Assembly: GCA_018262135.1 (NCBI GenBank)
Contig: JAGTSD010000097.1
Coordinates: 1 to 6,645, forward strand
DNA from: Pseudomonadota bacterium
GTDB taxonomy: Bacteria > Pseudomonadota > Gammaproteobacteria > Competibacterales > Competibacteraceae
DNA length: 6,645 nucleotides
Reading direction: 5' to 3'
Shown here: positions 1-6,242 of the stretch, one piece after another
Layout: each line of letters begins with the position of its first letter
Position numbering within the stretch: position 1 is the first letter of the stretch
The notes under the pieces: generated by a model
What the model saw: the letters and a program-made list of their open reading frames with translations, nothing else
Told to the model about the DNA's origin: nothing
Database searches by the model: none
Program-made: the position numbers and the translations under genes

Positions 1-210
1 ACCGACGACCACAATCTGGACGCCATCGCCGACCGGCTGGGCGTGGACGTGCATGGCCGCCATACCGCACTGGGCGATTCGCTGGTGACCGCGCAGGTGT
101 TCCTCAAGCTGCTGGACCTGCTGGAGGCGCAGGGTATTAAAACGCTCGGCCAGGCATTGGAGGCGTCCGACAGGATGGTGGAAGTTCGCAAGACCATGTC
201 GAAGTTTTGA
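1..210 (+). CDS. DnaQ-like 3'-5' exonuclease (DEDDh family), C-terminal end only
   Basis: The gene enters from the left edge in frame 1 and ends at the TGA at 208-210, giving the last 69 residues. The segment [17 protein letters not shown] (about residues 18-34 of the visible part) carries the ExoIII signature of DEDDh exonucleases: the H of HTALGD is the catalytic histidine and the D the last metal-binding aspartate. Earlier Exo motifs lie outside the window. Proteins of this type resemble the proofreading epsilon subunit of DNA polymerase III. Many are stand-alone proteins of unknown substrate, and one kind is recurrently encoded beside acs, actP and SLC5-type sensor kinases in gammaproteobacteria (family knowledge). 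Here it lies 7 bp before a small membrane protein and an SLC5 kinase, which fits that neighbourhood. The fold assignment is firm; the role is inferred. Confidence 0.85.
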   Translation, partial: TDDHNLDAIADRLGVDVHGRHTALGDSLVTAQVFLKLLDLLEAQGIKTLGQALEASDRMVEVRKTMSKF

Positions 211-217
211 AAGCACC

Positions 218-514
218 ATGCGACAACAATCCAGGGAATACATCGTTATCCTGTTTATCGTCGGCGTGCTGGCGCTCAACTATCCGGTACTGGAGTTGTT
301 CAACCGGCCGTGGATGCCATTTGGCATCCCGGTGCTGTACCTCTACCTCTATCTGATGTGGCTGGTGCTCATCATCTTGCTGATCGTGGTGGTGGAACGC
401 TCGGAAATTCCCGAGCCGGATCAGCCTGCCCCCATGGAAAATGCTTCCCAGCCCGAAGTCATGCCTGCCGAAAAGCGGGCAACCGGCGGCGCCGATCCGG
501 CGGAGGCGCCCTGA
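218..514 (+). CDS. small two-helix membrane protein upstream of an SLC5 sensor kinase (CbrX-like position)
   Basis: This 98-residue protein has two hydrophobic segments, about residues 8-28 and 36-59, joined by a short loop (NRPWMPFGIP), then a soluble Pro/Ala/Glu-rich tail of about 38 residues. The ATG at 218 follows a weak GAAAG-like ribosome site 7 bp after the exonuclease stop. Its stop codon directly abuts the kinase start (TGAATG, 512-517), so translational coupling is likely. Small membrane proteins commonly precede genes with sodium:solute-symporter (SSS/SLC5) domains: DUF485, DUF3311 or DUF4212 types with transporters, and CbrX before the kinase CbrA in Pseudomonas. By position and topology this could be an accessory subunit of the kinase's transporter domain or mainly a coupling ORF for its translation. 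I recognise the arrangement, not a characterised family; function is inferred. Confidence 0.8.
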   Translation: MRQQSREYIVILFIVGVLALNYPVLELFNRPWMPFGIPVLYLYLYLMWLVLIILLIVVVERSEIPEPDQPAPMENASQPEVMPAEKRATGGADPAEAP

Positions 515-3238
515 ATGCTGAGCGACGGCGTCATTATCACCAGCGCGCTGGTCTACATGGGCGTCCTGTTCGGCATCGCCTATTATGGCGACCAGCGTGC
601 CGACGCCGGCCGTTCGATCATCGCCAACCCCTACACCTACACCCTGTCGCTGGCGATCTACTGCACCGCCTGGACCTTTTACGGCAGCGTCGGGCTGGCG
701 GCGACCAGCGGGGTGGATTTTCTCCCCGTCTATCTGGGGCCGACCCTGATGGCGGTACTGTTCTGGTTCGTGCTGCGGCGCATCGTGCGCATCACCAAGG
801 CTCACCGCATCACCACCATCGCCGACTTCGTGGCTTCCCGCTACGGTAAGAGCGGCCTGCTGGCCGGGATGGTGACGGTCATCGTGGTGGTCGGCATCCT
901 GCCGTACATCTCCATCCAGTTGAAGGCGATCGCTACCAGCTTCAGCCTGCTGCGCCAGTATCCCACGGTGGCGATGACCGATTTCGCCGCGCACCAGCCG
1001 TTCTGGCTGGATACCACGTTTTACGTGGCGTTGGTGCTGATCGTGTTCGCTATCCTGTTCGGCACCCGCCATATTGACATCACCGAGCGCCACGAGGGGA
1101 TGGTGGCGGCGGTGGCGTTCGAATCGCTGTTCAAGCTGGTGGCTTTCGTGCTGGTCGGCATCGCGGTGACGTTCGTGATGTTCGACGGTCCCGGCGATCT
1201 GTTCCAGCGGGCCGCAGAGCATCCGTATCGGGCTGCCCTGATGCGGTTCGATGTGGTACCAGGCAGTTACGGTGGCTGGTTGTCGCTGACCTTTCTTTCG
1301 ATGATGGCATTCCTGTTTCTGCCCCGGCAGTTCCAGGTGCTGGTGGTGGAAAATGTCAACGAAGCTCATATCCGCAAGGCGATCTGGCTGTTTCCGCTGT
1401 ATCTGTTTGCCATCAACCTGTTCGTCCTGCCCATCGCCCTGGGCGGTCTGCTGATCTTTGCCGGCGGCGAGGTGGACGCCGACATGTTCGTGCTGGCGTT
1501 GCCGATGGCCAAACATATGCCGGACCTGGCGCTGCTGGTGTTTCTGGGGGGATTGTCGGCGGCCATCAGCATGATCCTGTTCGAGACCGTCACCCTCGCC
1601 ACCATGGTCTGCAACGACGTGGTAATGCCGATCCTGCTGCGCATCAATCCCCGCTGGCTGGCTGGCCGTTCCGACCTCTCCGGCCTGCTGCTCGGCATCC
1701 GCCGCGCGGGCATTGCCGCGCTGATCCTGCTGGGCTATCTGTATTTCCGTTACATCGGCGAATCCTACGCCCTGGTGGCCAGCGGCCTGATTTCTTTCGC
1801 CGCCGCGGCCCAGTTCGCGCCGCCGATCCTGATCGGGCTGTACTGGCAGCGGGCAAACCGGCGCGGCGCGCTGATCGGCCTGAGCGGCGGCTTCCTGGTC
1901 TGGGCCTATACCCTGTTGCTGCCGGCCATGGCCCGTTCCGGCTGGATTGGCGGCGGCTTCGTGGATCAGGGGCTGTTCGGGCTGGAACTGCTCAGGCCCT
2001 ACGCCCTGTTCGGCCTGCAGGGCCTCGATCCCTACATGCATTCCGTGTTCTGGAGCATGTTGATCAACATCGGCGGCCTGGTGTTCGGGTCCACCCTCAG
2101 CAAACCGGACGCCATCGAACAGGTGCAGGGCAGTCAGTTCGTCAATGTGTTCGAACGCGAGCGTCACGACGGCGACGCGCTGCTGTGGCGGGGCGTGGTG
2201 GATACCGCCCAACTCTATGAGCTGCTGGCCCGTTTCATCGGCCCGCAGCGCGCCAGTGAAGCCTTCGAAAGCTACATCCAGGAAAACCACGATTATCCGC
2301 TGCAAGCCGATCCCCGGCTGATCCATTACACGGAAAGATTACTGGCAGGCGCGATCGGCGCGGCCTCGGCCCGGGTGATGGTTTCCTCCATCGTCATGGG
2401 CGAGGTGCTCAGCATCGAGGAGGTGATGACCATCCTCGACGAGAGTACCCAGATGATTGAGTACAGTCGTCGGCTGGAGCAGCAATCCCGGGAGCTGGAA
2501 GCCGCTTCAGCCGAACTGCGCGCAGCCAACAACCGGTTGCGGGAACTCGATCGGCTCAAGGACGAATTCATCTCCACCGTCACCCACGAGTTGCGCACGC
2601 CGCTGACCTCGATCCGGGCCTTTTCGGAAATCCTGCTGGCCAACCCCGACATGGACGTGGAGCAACGCAGCAAGTTTCTCGGCATCATCGTCAAGGAAAG
2701 CGAGCGGCTGACCCGGTTGATCAATCAGGTGCTCGACATGGCCAAGATCGATTCGGGTCGGATCGAGTGGCGCGACGAGGAGGTAGATCTGCGCGCGCTG
2801 ATTCAGGACGCCATCAACTCTACCAGCCAGTTGTTCCGCGACAAGGCGGCAATCTTGCGCGAGGAGCTGGGCGACCGGCCGGTGGTCATCGCCGGCGATC
2901 ACGACCGGCTGACTCAGGTGATCATCAACCTGCTGTCGAACGCCGTGAAATTCTGTCCGGAACAGACGGGCGAAGTGACCATCCGGTTACGACCCGTGGC
3001 GAACCGCTGGCGCATCGAGGTGAGCGATAACGGTCCTGGCATCGCCGAGGATCAGCACAGATTGATCTTCGAGAAATTCCATCAGGTTAGTAATAGCCAT
3101 GCCGGCAAACCCACGGGAACGGGGTTGGGACTGCCAATCAGCCAGAAGATCGTCGAGCACCACAACGGCCGTATCTGGGTGGAGAGCGAAATCGGGCAGG
3201 GCGCTGTCTTCATCGTGGAATTGCCCATGAGGCAGTGA
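515..3238 (+). CDS. SLC5/STAC-domain sensor histidine kinase (CbrA/CrbS/MxtR-like), no PAS or receiver
   Basis: This 907-residue inner-membrane kinase has an SSS/SLC5 symporter-like N-terminal domain (about 1-540, roughly 13 hydrophobic segments; segment ANPYTYTLSLAIYCTAWTF near the start). A soluble STAC-like linker domain follows (about 550-630), then a predicted coiled coil (about 645-684, SRRLEQQSRELEAASAELRA), HisKA with the phospho-acceptor H691 in FISTVTHELRTPL, and a HATPase_c domain. The ATP-binding boxes are complete: N-box N805/N809, G1 DNGPGI at 838-843, F-box IFEKF at 851-855, and G2 TGTGLGL at 867-873. It should autophosphorylate and pass phosphate to a separate response regulator, as no receiver domain is fused and none is encoded nearby. 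CbrA and CrbS carry a PAS domain that is not seen here, making this a compact version. CbrA senses carbon/nitrogen status and CrbS and MxtR act in acetate use; which signal applies here is unknown. The gene is coupled to the small membrane gene before it. Confidence 0.93.
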   Translation: MLSDGVIITSALVYMGVLFGIAYYGDQRADAGRSIIANPYTYTLSLAIYCTAWTFYGSVGLAATSGVDFLPVYLGPTLMAVLFWFVLRRIVRITKAHRITTIADFVASRYGKSGLLAGMVTVIVVVGILPYISIQLKAIATSFSLLRQYPTVAMTDFAAHQPFWLDTTFYVALVLIVFAILFGTRHIDITERHEGMVAAVAFESLFKLVAFVLVGIAVTFVMFDGPGDLFQRAAEHPYRAALMRFDVVPGSYGGWLSLTFLSMMAFLFLPRQFQVLVVENVNEAHIRKAIWLFPLYLFAINLFVLPIALGGLLIFAGGEVDADMFVLALPMAKHMPDLALLVFLGGLSAAISMILFETVTLATMVCNDVVMPILLRINPRWLAGRSDLSGLLLGIRRAGIAALILLGYLYFRYIGESYALVASGLISFAAAAQFAPPILIGLYWQRANRRGALIGLSGGFLVWAYTLLLPAMARSGWIGGGFVDQGLFGLELLRPYALFGLQGLDPYMHSVFWSMLINIGGLVFGSTLSKPDAIEQVQGSQFVNVFERERHDGDALLWRGVVDTAQLYELLARFIGPQRASEAFESYIQENHDYPLQADPRLIHYTERLLAGAIGAASARVMVSSIVMGEVLSIEEVMTILDESTQMIEYSRRLEQQSRELEAASAELRAANNRLRELDRLKDEFISTVTHELRTPLTSIRAFSEILLANPDMDVEQRSKFLGIIVKESERLTRLINQVLDMAKIDSGRIEWRDEEVDLRALIQDAINSTSQLFRDKAAILREELGDRPVVIAGDHDRLTQVIINLLSNAVKFCPEQTGEVTIRLRPVANRWRIEVSDNGPGIAEDQHRLIFEKFHQVSNSHAGKPTGTGLGLPISQKIVEHHNGRIWVESEIGQGAVFIVELPMRQ

Positions 3239-3280
3239 TCGGGGATCAGGGGTTGCCCGGAGCCGAATTTCTGAAACCCG

Positions 3281-3297
3281 ACGCCTTTAACAGGCGT
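3281..3297. repeat. short hairpin between convergent kinase and iclR-like genes
   Basis: A 6-bp perfect inverted repeat ACGCCT-TTAAC-AGGCGT lies between the kinase stop (3238) and the end of the minus-strand iclR remnant; its loop contains the TAA stop of that ORF (3287-3289, read on the minus strand). Allowing one bulged T, the stem extends to CGACGCCT/AGGCGTTCG (3279-3300). No T-tract follows on either strand, so it is at best a weak bidirectional terminator. Confidence 0.3.
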
Positions 3298-3649
3298 TCG
3301 ATGCCACCGCTGCGTCTTCGGGTTCGCCCGGGTGGGCGGGTTCGCCAACCACCGGGTTGCGGAACCGCTCCCTGAGGGGGCGAACCTCGCGATGGAGACC
3401 GGTCTGACTGCGAACGCGGTCGCCCAGTTGCAACAGTTTGCCGCCCAGCCGGTAGTGGCCGTTGGCGCTGCGCTCGACCAGACCGTGCTCGATCAGCGAC
3501 GCCAGGATGCGAAATGCGGTGGAGGGATGCAGGCCAGTGGCGCTGGCCAGGGTTTTGAGGCTGACGGGTTCGTCGTGCGCGGCGATGGCGTCCAGCAACC
3601 GGGATAGCCGGGCGATCACTTGAATCGAGGAAGTCGCTTTGACGGTCAT
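3287..3649 (-). CDS. truncated IclR-family regulator: N-terminal wHTH only, probable pseudogene
   Basis: The ORF gives 120 residues, whereas IclR proteins are usually about 250-270. Residues 7-77 are a good IclR-type winged helix-turn-helix: helix 1 IQVIARLSRLLDAIA, HTH SLKTLASATGLHPSTAFRILASLIEHGLVER (30-60), wing NGHYRLGGKLLQLGD (63-77). After a linker (RVRSQTGLHREVRPLRERFRN) the sequence still resembles the start of the effector domain (VGEP...GEPEDAAV), then breaks: the frame continues to ASNAC-stop while an IERL-like piece appears in another frame at about 3290-3302. This looks like a small deletion or frameshift plus loss of the C-terminal effector-binding domain. I chose the ATG at 3649 over the TTG at 3661 because GGGGCAGCG sits just upstream of it. 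It could be decaying, or a DNA-binding-only protein still able to dimerise poorly and bind its operator. It is divergent from thyA across about 118 bp. Confidence 0.75.
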   Translation of the reverse strand: MTVKATSSIQVIARLSRLLDAIAAHDEPVSLKTLASATGLHPSTAFRILASLIEHGLVERSANGHYRLGGKLLQLGDRVRSQTGLHREVRPLRERFRNPVVGEPAHPGEPEDAAVASNAC

Positions 3650-3701
3650 TCGCTGCCCCAATGCACGGTAACCTATTCATGTTTTGTGAAATTGAAGTGA
3701 C

Positions 3702-3724
3702 TATATTGCATTGCAGCATAAATT
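3702..3724 (-). promoter_or_regulatory. putative operator, copy 1 (shared with the phasin-like gene)
   Basis: Read on the minus strand this 23-bp element matches 4694-4716 at 20 of 23 positions; the common part reads AATTTATGYTGCRATGCAAT followed by A-W-A. The core here is CTGC-AAT-GCAA, an imperfect dyad. It lies 52 bp before the iclR-like ATG (3649) and 43 bp before the thyA ATG (3768). A TATAGT sequence on the minus strand (3700-3705) overlaps its end and could be a -10 box for the iclR-like gene. TGCA-containing dyads are typical of PhaR, the PHA-responsive repressor, but the regulator that binds here is not known; autoregulation by the IclR-type protein is the alternative. Confidence 0.5.
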
Positions 3725-3740
3725 GCTACAGTTTTAGCAA
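3723..3740. promoter_or_regulatory. 6-bp dyad upstream of thyA
   Basis: A perfect inverted repeat TTGCTA-CAGTTT-TAGCAA lies 27 bp upstream of the thyA start, in the AT-rich divergent region (about 3661-3745), and touches the edge of the 23-bp operator-like element. It could be a second regulator half-site pair or a small hairpin in the thyA leader. The best sigma70-like pair I can see for thyA is TTGAAG (3692-3697) and GCATAA (3716-3721) with an 18-bp spacer, which is weak. Confidence 0.35.
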
Positions 3741-3767
3741 GGAATCAAGCGCCAGGATGGTCTCGCG

Positions 3768-4562
3768 ATGAAACTCTATCTCGATCTGGTGCGGCGGGTG
3801 TTGGCCGAGGGGGTTCGCAAGCAGGATCGAACCGGGGTCGGGACCCTGAGCGTATTTGGCGCGCAACTGCGCTTTGATTTGCGGCGTGGCTTTCCGCTGG
3901 TGACGACCAAGAAGCTGCACCTGCGCTCGATCATTCACGAACTGCTATGGTTTTTGCGCGGTGACACTTGCGTGGATTACCTGCACGAGCATGGGGTCAC
4001 GATCTGGGACGATTGGGCCGATGAAACCGGCGATCTGGGGCCGATCTATGGCAAGCAGTGGCGCGACTGGGAGGCGGTGGACGGGCATCGTATAGATCAG
4101 CTCGCTCGCGCCATCGAACTGCTGCGGCGTGACCCCGATTCGCGGCGAATCGTTGTATCGGCGTGGAACGTCGGCGAGCTGGAGCGGATGCGGCTGTTGC
4201 CCTGCCATGTGCTGTTCCAGTTTTACGTCGCTGACGGCGAACTGTCTTGTCAGCTCTACCAGCGCAGCGCCGACCTGTTTCTCGGCGTGCCGTTCAACAT
4301 CGCCAGCTACGCGCTGTTGACCCACCTGGTTGCGCAGCAAAGTGACCTGGGGGTGGGCGAGTTTATCTGGACCGGCGGCGACTGCCATTTGTACCTGAAT
4401 CATCTGGAACAGGCCCGCCTGCAACTGAGCCGCGAACCGCTGGCGCCGCCGCGCCTGTTGATTCACCGCCGGCCGGAGACGCTCGCCGATTACCGCTATG
4501 AAGATTTTGAAATCATCGGCTATCAGGCGCATCCGGCGATCAGGGCGCCGGTGGCGGTATGA
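3768..4562 (+). CDS. thyA: thymidylate synthase ThyA
   Basis: This 264-residue cytosolic enzyme methylates dUMP to dTMP using 5,10-methylene-tetrahydrofolate, yielding dihydrofolate; it is the de novo source of thymine for DNA. It has the same length as E. coli ThyA and aligns with it from end to end. The nucleophile is C146 in the [10 protein letters not shown] motif. Phosphate and dUMP contacts are in place: R21 (DRTGVGT), R126/R127 (DPDSRR), R166 and S167 (QLYQRSAD), and N177 ([12 protein letters not shown]). The C-terminus APVAV matches the mobile tail that closes the active site. The ATG at 3768 has AGGA at 3754-3757. Neither folA, a common partner, nor lgt is adjacent; the gene stands alone between a divergent iclR remnant and a non-coding stretch. 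Nothing suggests loss of activity. Confidence 0.98.
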   Translation: MKLYLDLVRRVLAEGVRKQDRTGVGTLSVFGAQLRFDLRRGFPLVTTKKLHLRSIIHELLWFLRGDTCVDYLHEHGVTIWDDWADETGDLGPIYGKQWRDWEAVDGHRIDQLARAIELLRRDPDSRRIVVSAWNVGELERMRLLPCHVLFQFYVADGELSCQLYQRSADLFLGVPFNIASYALLTHLVAQQSDLGVGEFIWTGGDCHLYLNHLEQARLQLSREPLAPPRLLIHRRPETLADYRYEDFEIIGYQAHPAIRAPVAV

Positions 4563-4568
4563 CCGAAA

Positions 4569-4602
4569 GCTGCGCCATTTGGGCATGCTCTTCGGGCGCA
4601 GC
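4569..4602 (+). terminator. possible hairpin terminator of thyA (no U-tract)
   Basis: A perfect 8-bp inverted repeat GCTGCGCC ... GGCGCAGC (arms 4569-4576 and 4595-4602) begins 7 bp after the thyA stop codon. The 18-nt loop contains a GCATGC palindrome. The GC-rich stem and its position just after the gene suit a terminator, but the downstream sequence GGGTTGTATT is not a T-tract, so intrinsic termination would be weak; it may instead protect the mRNA 3' end. Confidence 0.4.
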
Positions 4603-4609
4603 GGGTTGT

Positions 4610-4638
4610 ATTCCCGGCCATTGTGTACAATCCGGAAT
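4610..4638. repeat. interrupted 12-bp-stem inverted repeat in the thyA/phasin gap
   Basis: The arms are ATTCCCGG-CC-ATTGT and ACAAT-CCGGAAT around a central GT, forming an outer 7-bp and an inner 5-bp stem with three unpaired bases on the left side. A TACAAT hexamer (4626-4631), a good -10 match, lies within the right arm, but no convincing -35 box is found 16-18 bp upstream. It may be a promoter with an overlapping operator or simply a hairpin. The rest of 4563-4739 shows no ORF with coding character. Confidence 0.35.
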
Positions 4639-4693
4639 CGCGGTGACGCTGGTAAAAAGTCGAGCGGGGCCGAATCGGCTTGACGATCATCGT

Positions 4694-4716
4694 AATTTAT
4701 GTTGCGATGCAATAAA
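4694..4716 (+). promoter_or_regulatory. putative operator, copy 2, upstream of the phasin-like gene (PhaR-box-like)
   Basis: This 23-bp element matches the minus strand of 3702-3724 at 20 of 23 positions. Its core is a perfect dyad TTGC-GAT-GCAA (4702-4712), 27 bp from the phasin-like ATG at 4740. A TTGACG -35-like hexamer lies at 4680-4685; 17 bp downstream TGCGAT (4703-4708) is only a poor -10, but it would fall inside the dyad, so a bound repressor could block polymerase. TGCA-type dyads in phasin promoters are bound by PhaR in several proteobacteria, which fits the downstream gene; the assignment is an inference. Confidence 0.5.
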
Positions 4717-4739
4717 TCAATAACTGGGTGGGGCTTGTG

Positions 4740-5087
4740 ATGGCAAATGTATACAGGATGATCGAGCGCAATCAGGCGGCCCATTGGCTGGCCATGCAAG
4801 GCGTGTTGCGGATCGGCGGATTGATGGGCATCGGGATGCTCGGCGTAGTCCGCAAATCGCTGGATACTTATCTGGTGTGCTTGCAGCACGGGGCGGAGTA
4901 CGCGCGGCAGTCCAGGATCACCGATTCGCCGGAGAAGTTCGTGGCGGGCTATGCGGACGCCATGACCGAATGCGTCGAGAAGTCCTGGCAGGATTTCCGT
5001 AACAATCTCCAGATTTGGTTGCTGACCCAGGACGAGGCGCTGATCTGGATCGCCCGGATCGATAAGGCGTTGTTGGCTGTGGATTGA
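4740..5087 (+). CDS. small phasin-like protein
   Basis: The protein has 115 residues, is largely helical and amphipathic, and lacks a signal peptide. Residues 36-115 (SLGVVRKSLDTYL-like region, then GAEYARQ, DSPEKFVAGYADAMTECVEKSWQDFRNNLQIWLLTQDEALIW) resemble phasins, where a D-P-E-x-F turn joins two helices and a late TQDE-type segment follows. Residues 20-36 (MQGVLRIGGLMGIGMLG) are hydrophobic and Gly/Met-rich, unusual for a classical phasin. Phasins coat PHA granules and affect their number and size. I chose the ATG at 4740, not the GTG at 4728, because GGTGGGG (4726-4732) is then a well-spaced ribosome site. The upstream PhaR-like dyad supports the call. ftsY begins 13 bp downstream, so the two may be co-transcribed. 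An uncharacterised small membrane-associated protein is the alternative. Confidence 0.6.
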   Translation: MANVYRMIERNQAAHWLAMQGVLRIGGLMGIGMLGVVRKSLDTYLVCLQHGAEYARQSRITDSPEKFVAGYADAMTECVEKSWQDFRNNLQIWLLTQDEALIWIARIDKALLAVD

Positions 5088-5100
5088 TTCATGCGGGTTC

Positions 5101-6177
5101 ATGGTCATGACCGACTTGAAGCGCGACTCCCCAGATCCGCCGGCCAGGAAACCCAGTCTGTTCGAGATTTTGAACCGACCCATTCACTTGCCGTTTGGTC
5201 GCAATCGCGCGCCCGAACCGGCTGCCGAATCTACCGGACCCGCTGAACCCAAACCCAAACGCTTCGTCCGCTTGCGCGACCGGTTGCGGCGTACCCGCCA
5301 GAATCTGGTCAGCGGATTGTCCAGCCTCTTTGCCGGCAAAAAGCTGGACGATGAGGCGCTGGAGGAACTGGAAAGCCGCCTGCTGCTGGCCGATGTCGGC
5401 GTGGAACTGACGCAGCACTTGATGAAACGACTGGCCGAGCGGATGTCCCGCCAGCAGTTGAACGATGTACCGGCGCTGCTCCAGGCGCTGAGCGATGAAT
5501 TGCTCGCCATCCTCTCACCCTGCCAGCAGCCATGGCAACCCAGCGAATCCCGGCCCTACGTGATCCTGATGGTCGGGGTCAACGGTGTCGGCAAGACCAC
5601 CACCATCGGCAAGCTGGCGCAGTGGCTGCAAGGCGCGGGGCATTCGGTGTTGCTGGCCGCTGGCGATACCTTCCGCGCCGCCGCCGTCGAACAGTTGCAG
5701 GTCTGGGGCGAGCGCAACCAGGTTCCCGTGATCGCTCAGCGCAGCGGGGCCGACGCCGCCTCGGTGATCTACGACGCGATTCAGGCCGCCCAGGCCCGGC
5801 GGGTGGACGTGGTGATCGCTGATACCGCCGGCCGACTGCACACCCAGTCGAATCTGATGGAGGAACTCCGGAAGATCAAGCGGGTCATGGGCAAGGTAGA
5901 CCCCACAGCCCCGCATGAGGTGTTGCTGGTGGTGGACGCCAGCACCGGCCAGAACGCCCTGAACCAGGCCGTGCAATTCCACGAGGCGGTCGGCGTGACC
6001 GGCCTGATTCTGACCAAGCTCGATGGTACGGCCAAGGGTGGCATCGTGTTCGCCATCGCCCGCCGGCTCGGGTTGCCGATCCGCTTCATCGGCGTCGGCG
6101 AAGACATCGAGGATCTGCGGATGTTCGACGCCGCCGAGTTCGTCGCCGCCCTGTTGGACGAAGAAGCGGCTGACTGA
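5101..6177 (+). CDS. ftsY: signal recognition particle receptor FtsY
   Basis: This 358-residue SRP-type GTPase sits at the inner membrane and receives ribosome-SRP complexes, pairing with Ffh so that nascent membrane proteins reach SecYEG. The N domain begins near residue 57 (VRLRDRLRRTRQNLVSGLSSLFAGKKLDDEALEELESRLL in outline), preceded by a basic amphipathic stretch likely to bind lipid. The G domain is complete: G1 GVNGVGKTTT at 159-168, G2 DTFRAAA at 189-195, G3 DTAGR at 241-245, G4 TKLD at 305-308, and closing GVGEDIEDLRMF at 331-342. E. coli FtsY (497 aa) has a long acidic A domain; here the N-terminal extension is only about 55 residues, Pro-rich and net basic. The ATG at 5101 has a poor ribosome site, and an in-frame ATG at 5107 is possible. 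The usual neighbours ftsE and ftsX are missing downstream. Confidence 0.97.
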   Translation: MVMTDLKRDSPDPPARKPSLFEILNRPIHLPFGRNRAPEPAAESTGPAEPKPKRFVRLRDRLRRTRQNLVSGLSSLFAGKKLDDEALEELESRLLLADVGVELTQHLMKRLAERMSRQQLNDVPALLQALSDELLAILSPCQQPWQPSESRPYVILMVGVNGVGKTTTIGKLAQWLQGAGHSVLLAAGDTFRAAAVEQLQVWGERNQVPVIAQRSGADAASVIYDAIQAAQARRVDVVIADTAGRLHTQSNLMEELRKIKRVMGKVDPTAPHEVLLVVDASTGQNALNQAVQFHEAVGVTGLILTKLDGTAKGGIVFAIARRLGLPIRFIGVGEDIEDLRMFDAAEFVAALLDEEAAD

Positions 6178-6215
6178 GGGAATGCAAGCGTTAGCTCTGG
6201 AACTCCCGGCCAGAT

Positions 6216-6242
6216 TTGGCACTCTAACCGCGCGAGTGCTAA
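6216..6242 (+). promoter_or_regulatory. CIRCE element (HrcA operator) upstream of rpoH
   Basis: The sequence TTGGCACTC-N9-GAGTGCTAA (arms 6216-6224 and 6234-6242) matches the CIRCE consensus TTAGCACTC-N9-GAGTGCTAA in spacing and at 17 of 18 arm positions, the only change being A to G at position 3. CIRCE is the operator of HrcA, the heat-shock repressor of groESL and dnaK operons. It overlaps the likely rpoH promoter, so HrcA bound here should exclude RNA polymerase until heat inactivates it. hrcA itself is not in the window. Confidence 0.9.

Noticed and set aside
137..2326. 729-codon open frame on the minus strand opposite the small membrane gene and kinase
   Set aside because: Its product is rich in His, Gln, Asp and Gly with no recognisable domain, typical of the antisense frame of a high-GC gene; the plus-strand kinase is clearly real.
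3246..3719. 157-codon minus-strand frame overlapping the iclR-like gene
   Set aside because: Most of it is an Arg/Pro-rich out-of-frame reading of the HTH gene; only its last part (IERL...) may be a frameshifted remnant of that gene, noted there.
3692..3721. sigma70 promoter for thyA (TTGAAG / GCATAA, 18-bp spacer)
   Set aside because: The match to consensus is too weak to list as a feature by itself; it is mentioned only in the upstream dyad entry.
4728..4739. GTG start at 4728 for the phasin-like gene
   Set aside because: It would place the best Shine-Dalgarno-like sequence (GGTGGGG, 4726-4732) over the start codon; the ATG at 4740 is spaced correctly.
3945..5183. 412-codon open frame on the minus strand over thyA and the phasin-like gene
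   Set aside because: It overlaps thyA, which is certain, crosses a non-coding region, and has the low-complexity look of an antisense shadow.
6178..6215. possible terminator after ftsY (CTGG...CCAG and GGGA...TCCC pairings)
   Set aside because: The stems are only 4 bp and no T-tract follows; not enough to support a terminator.
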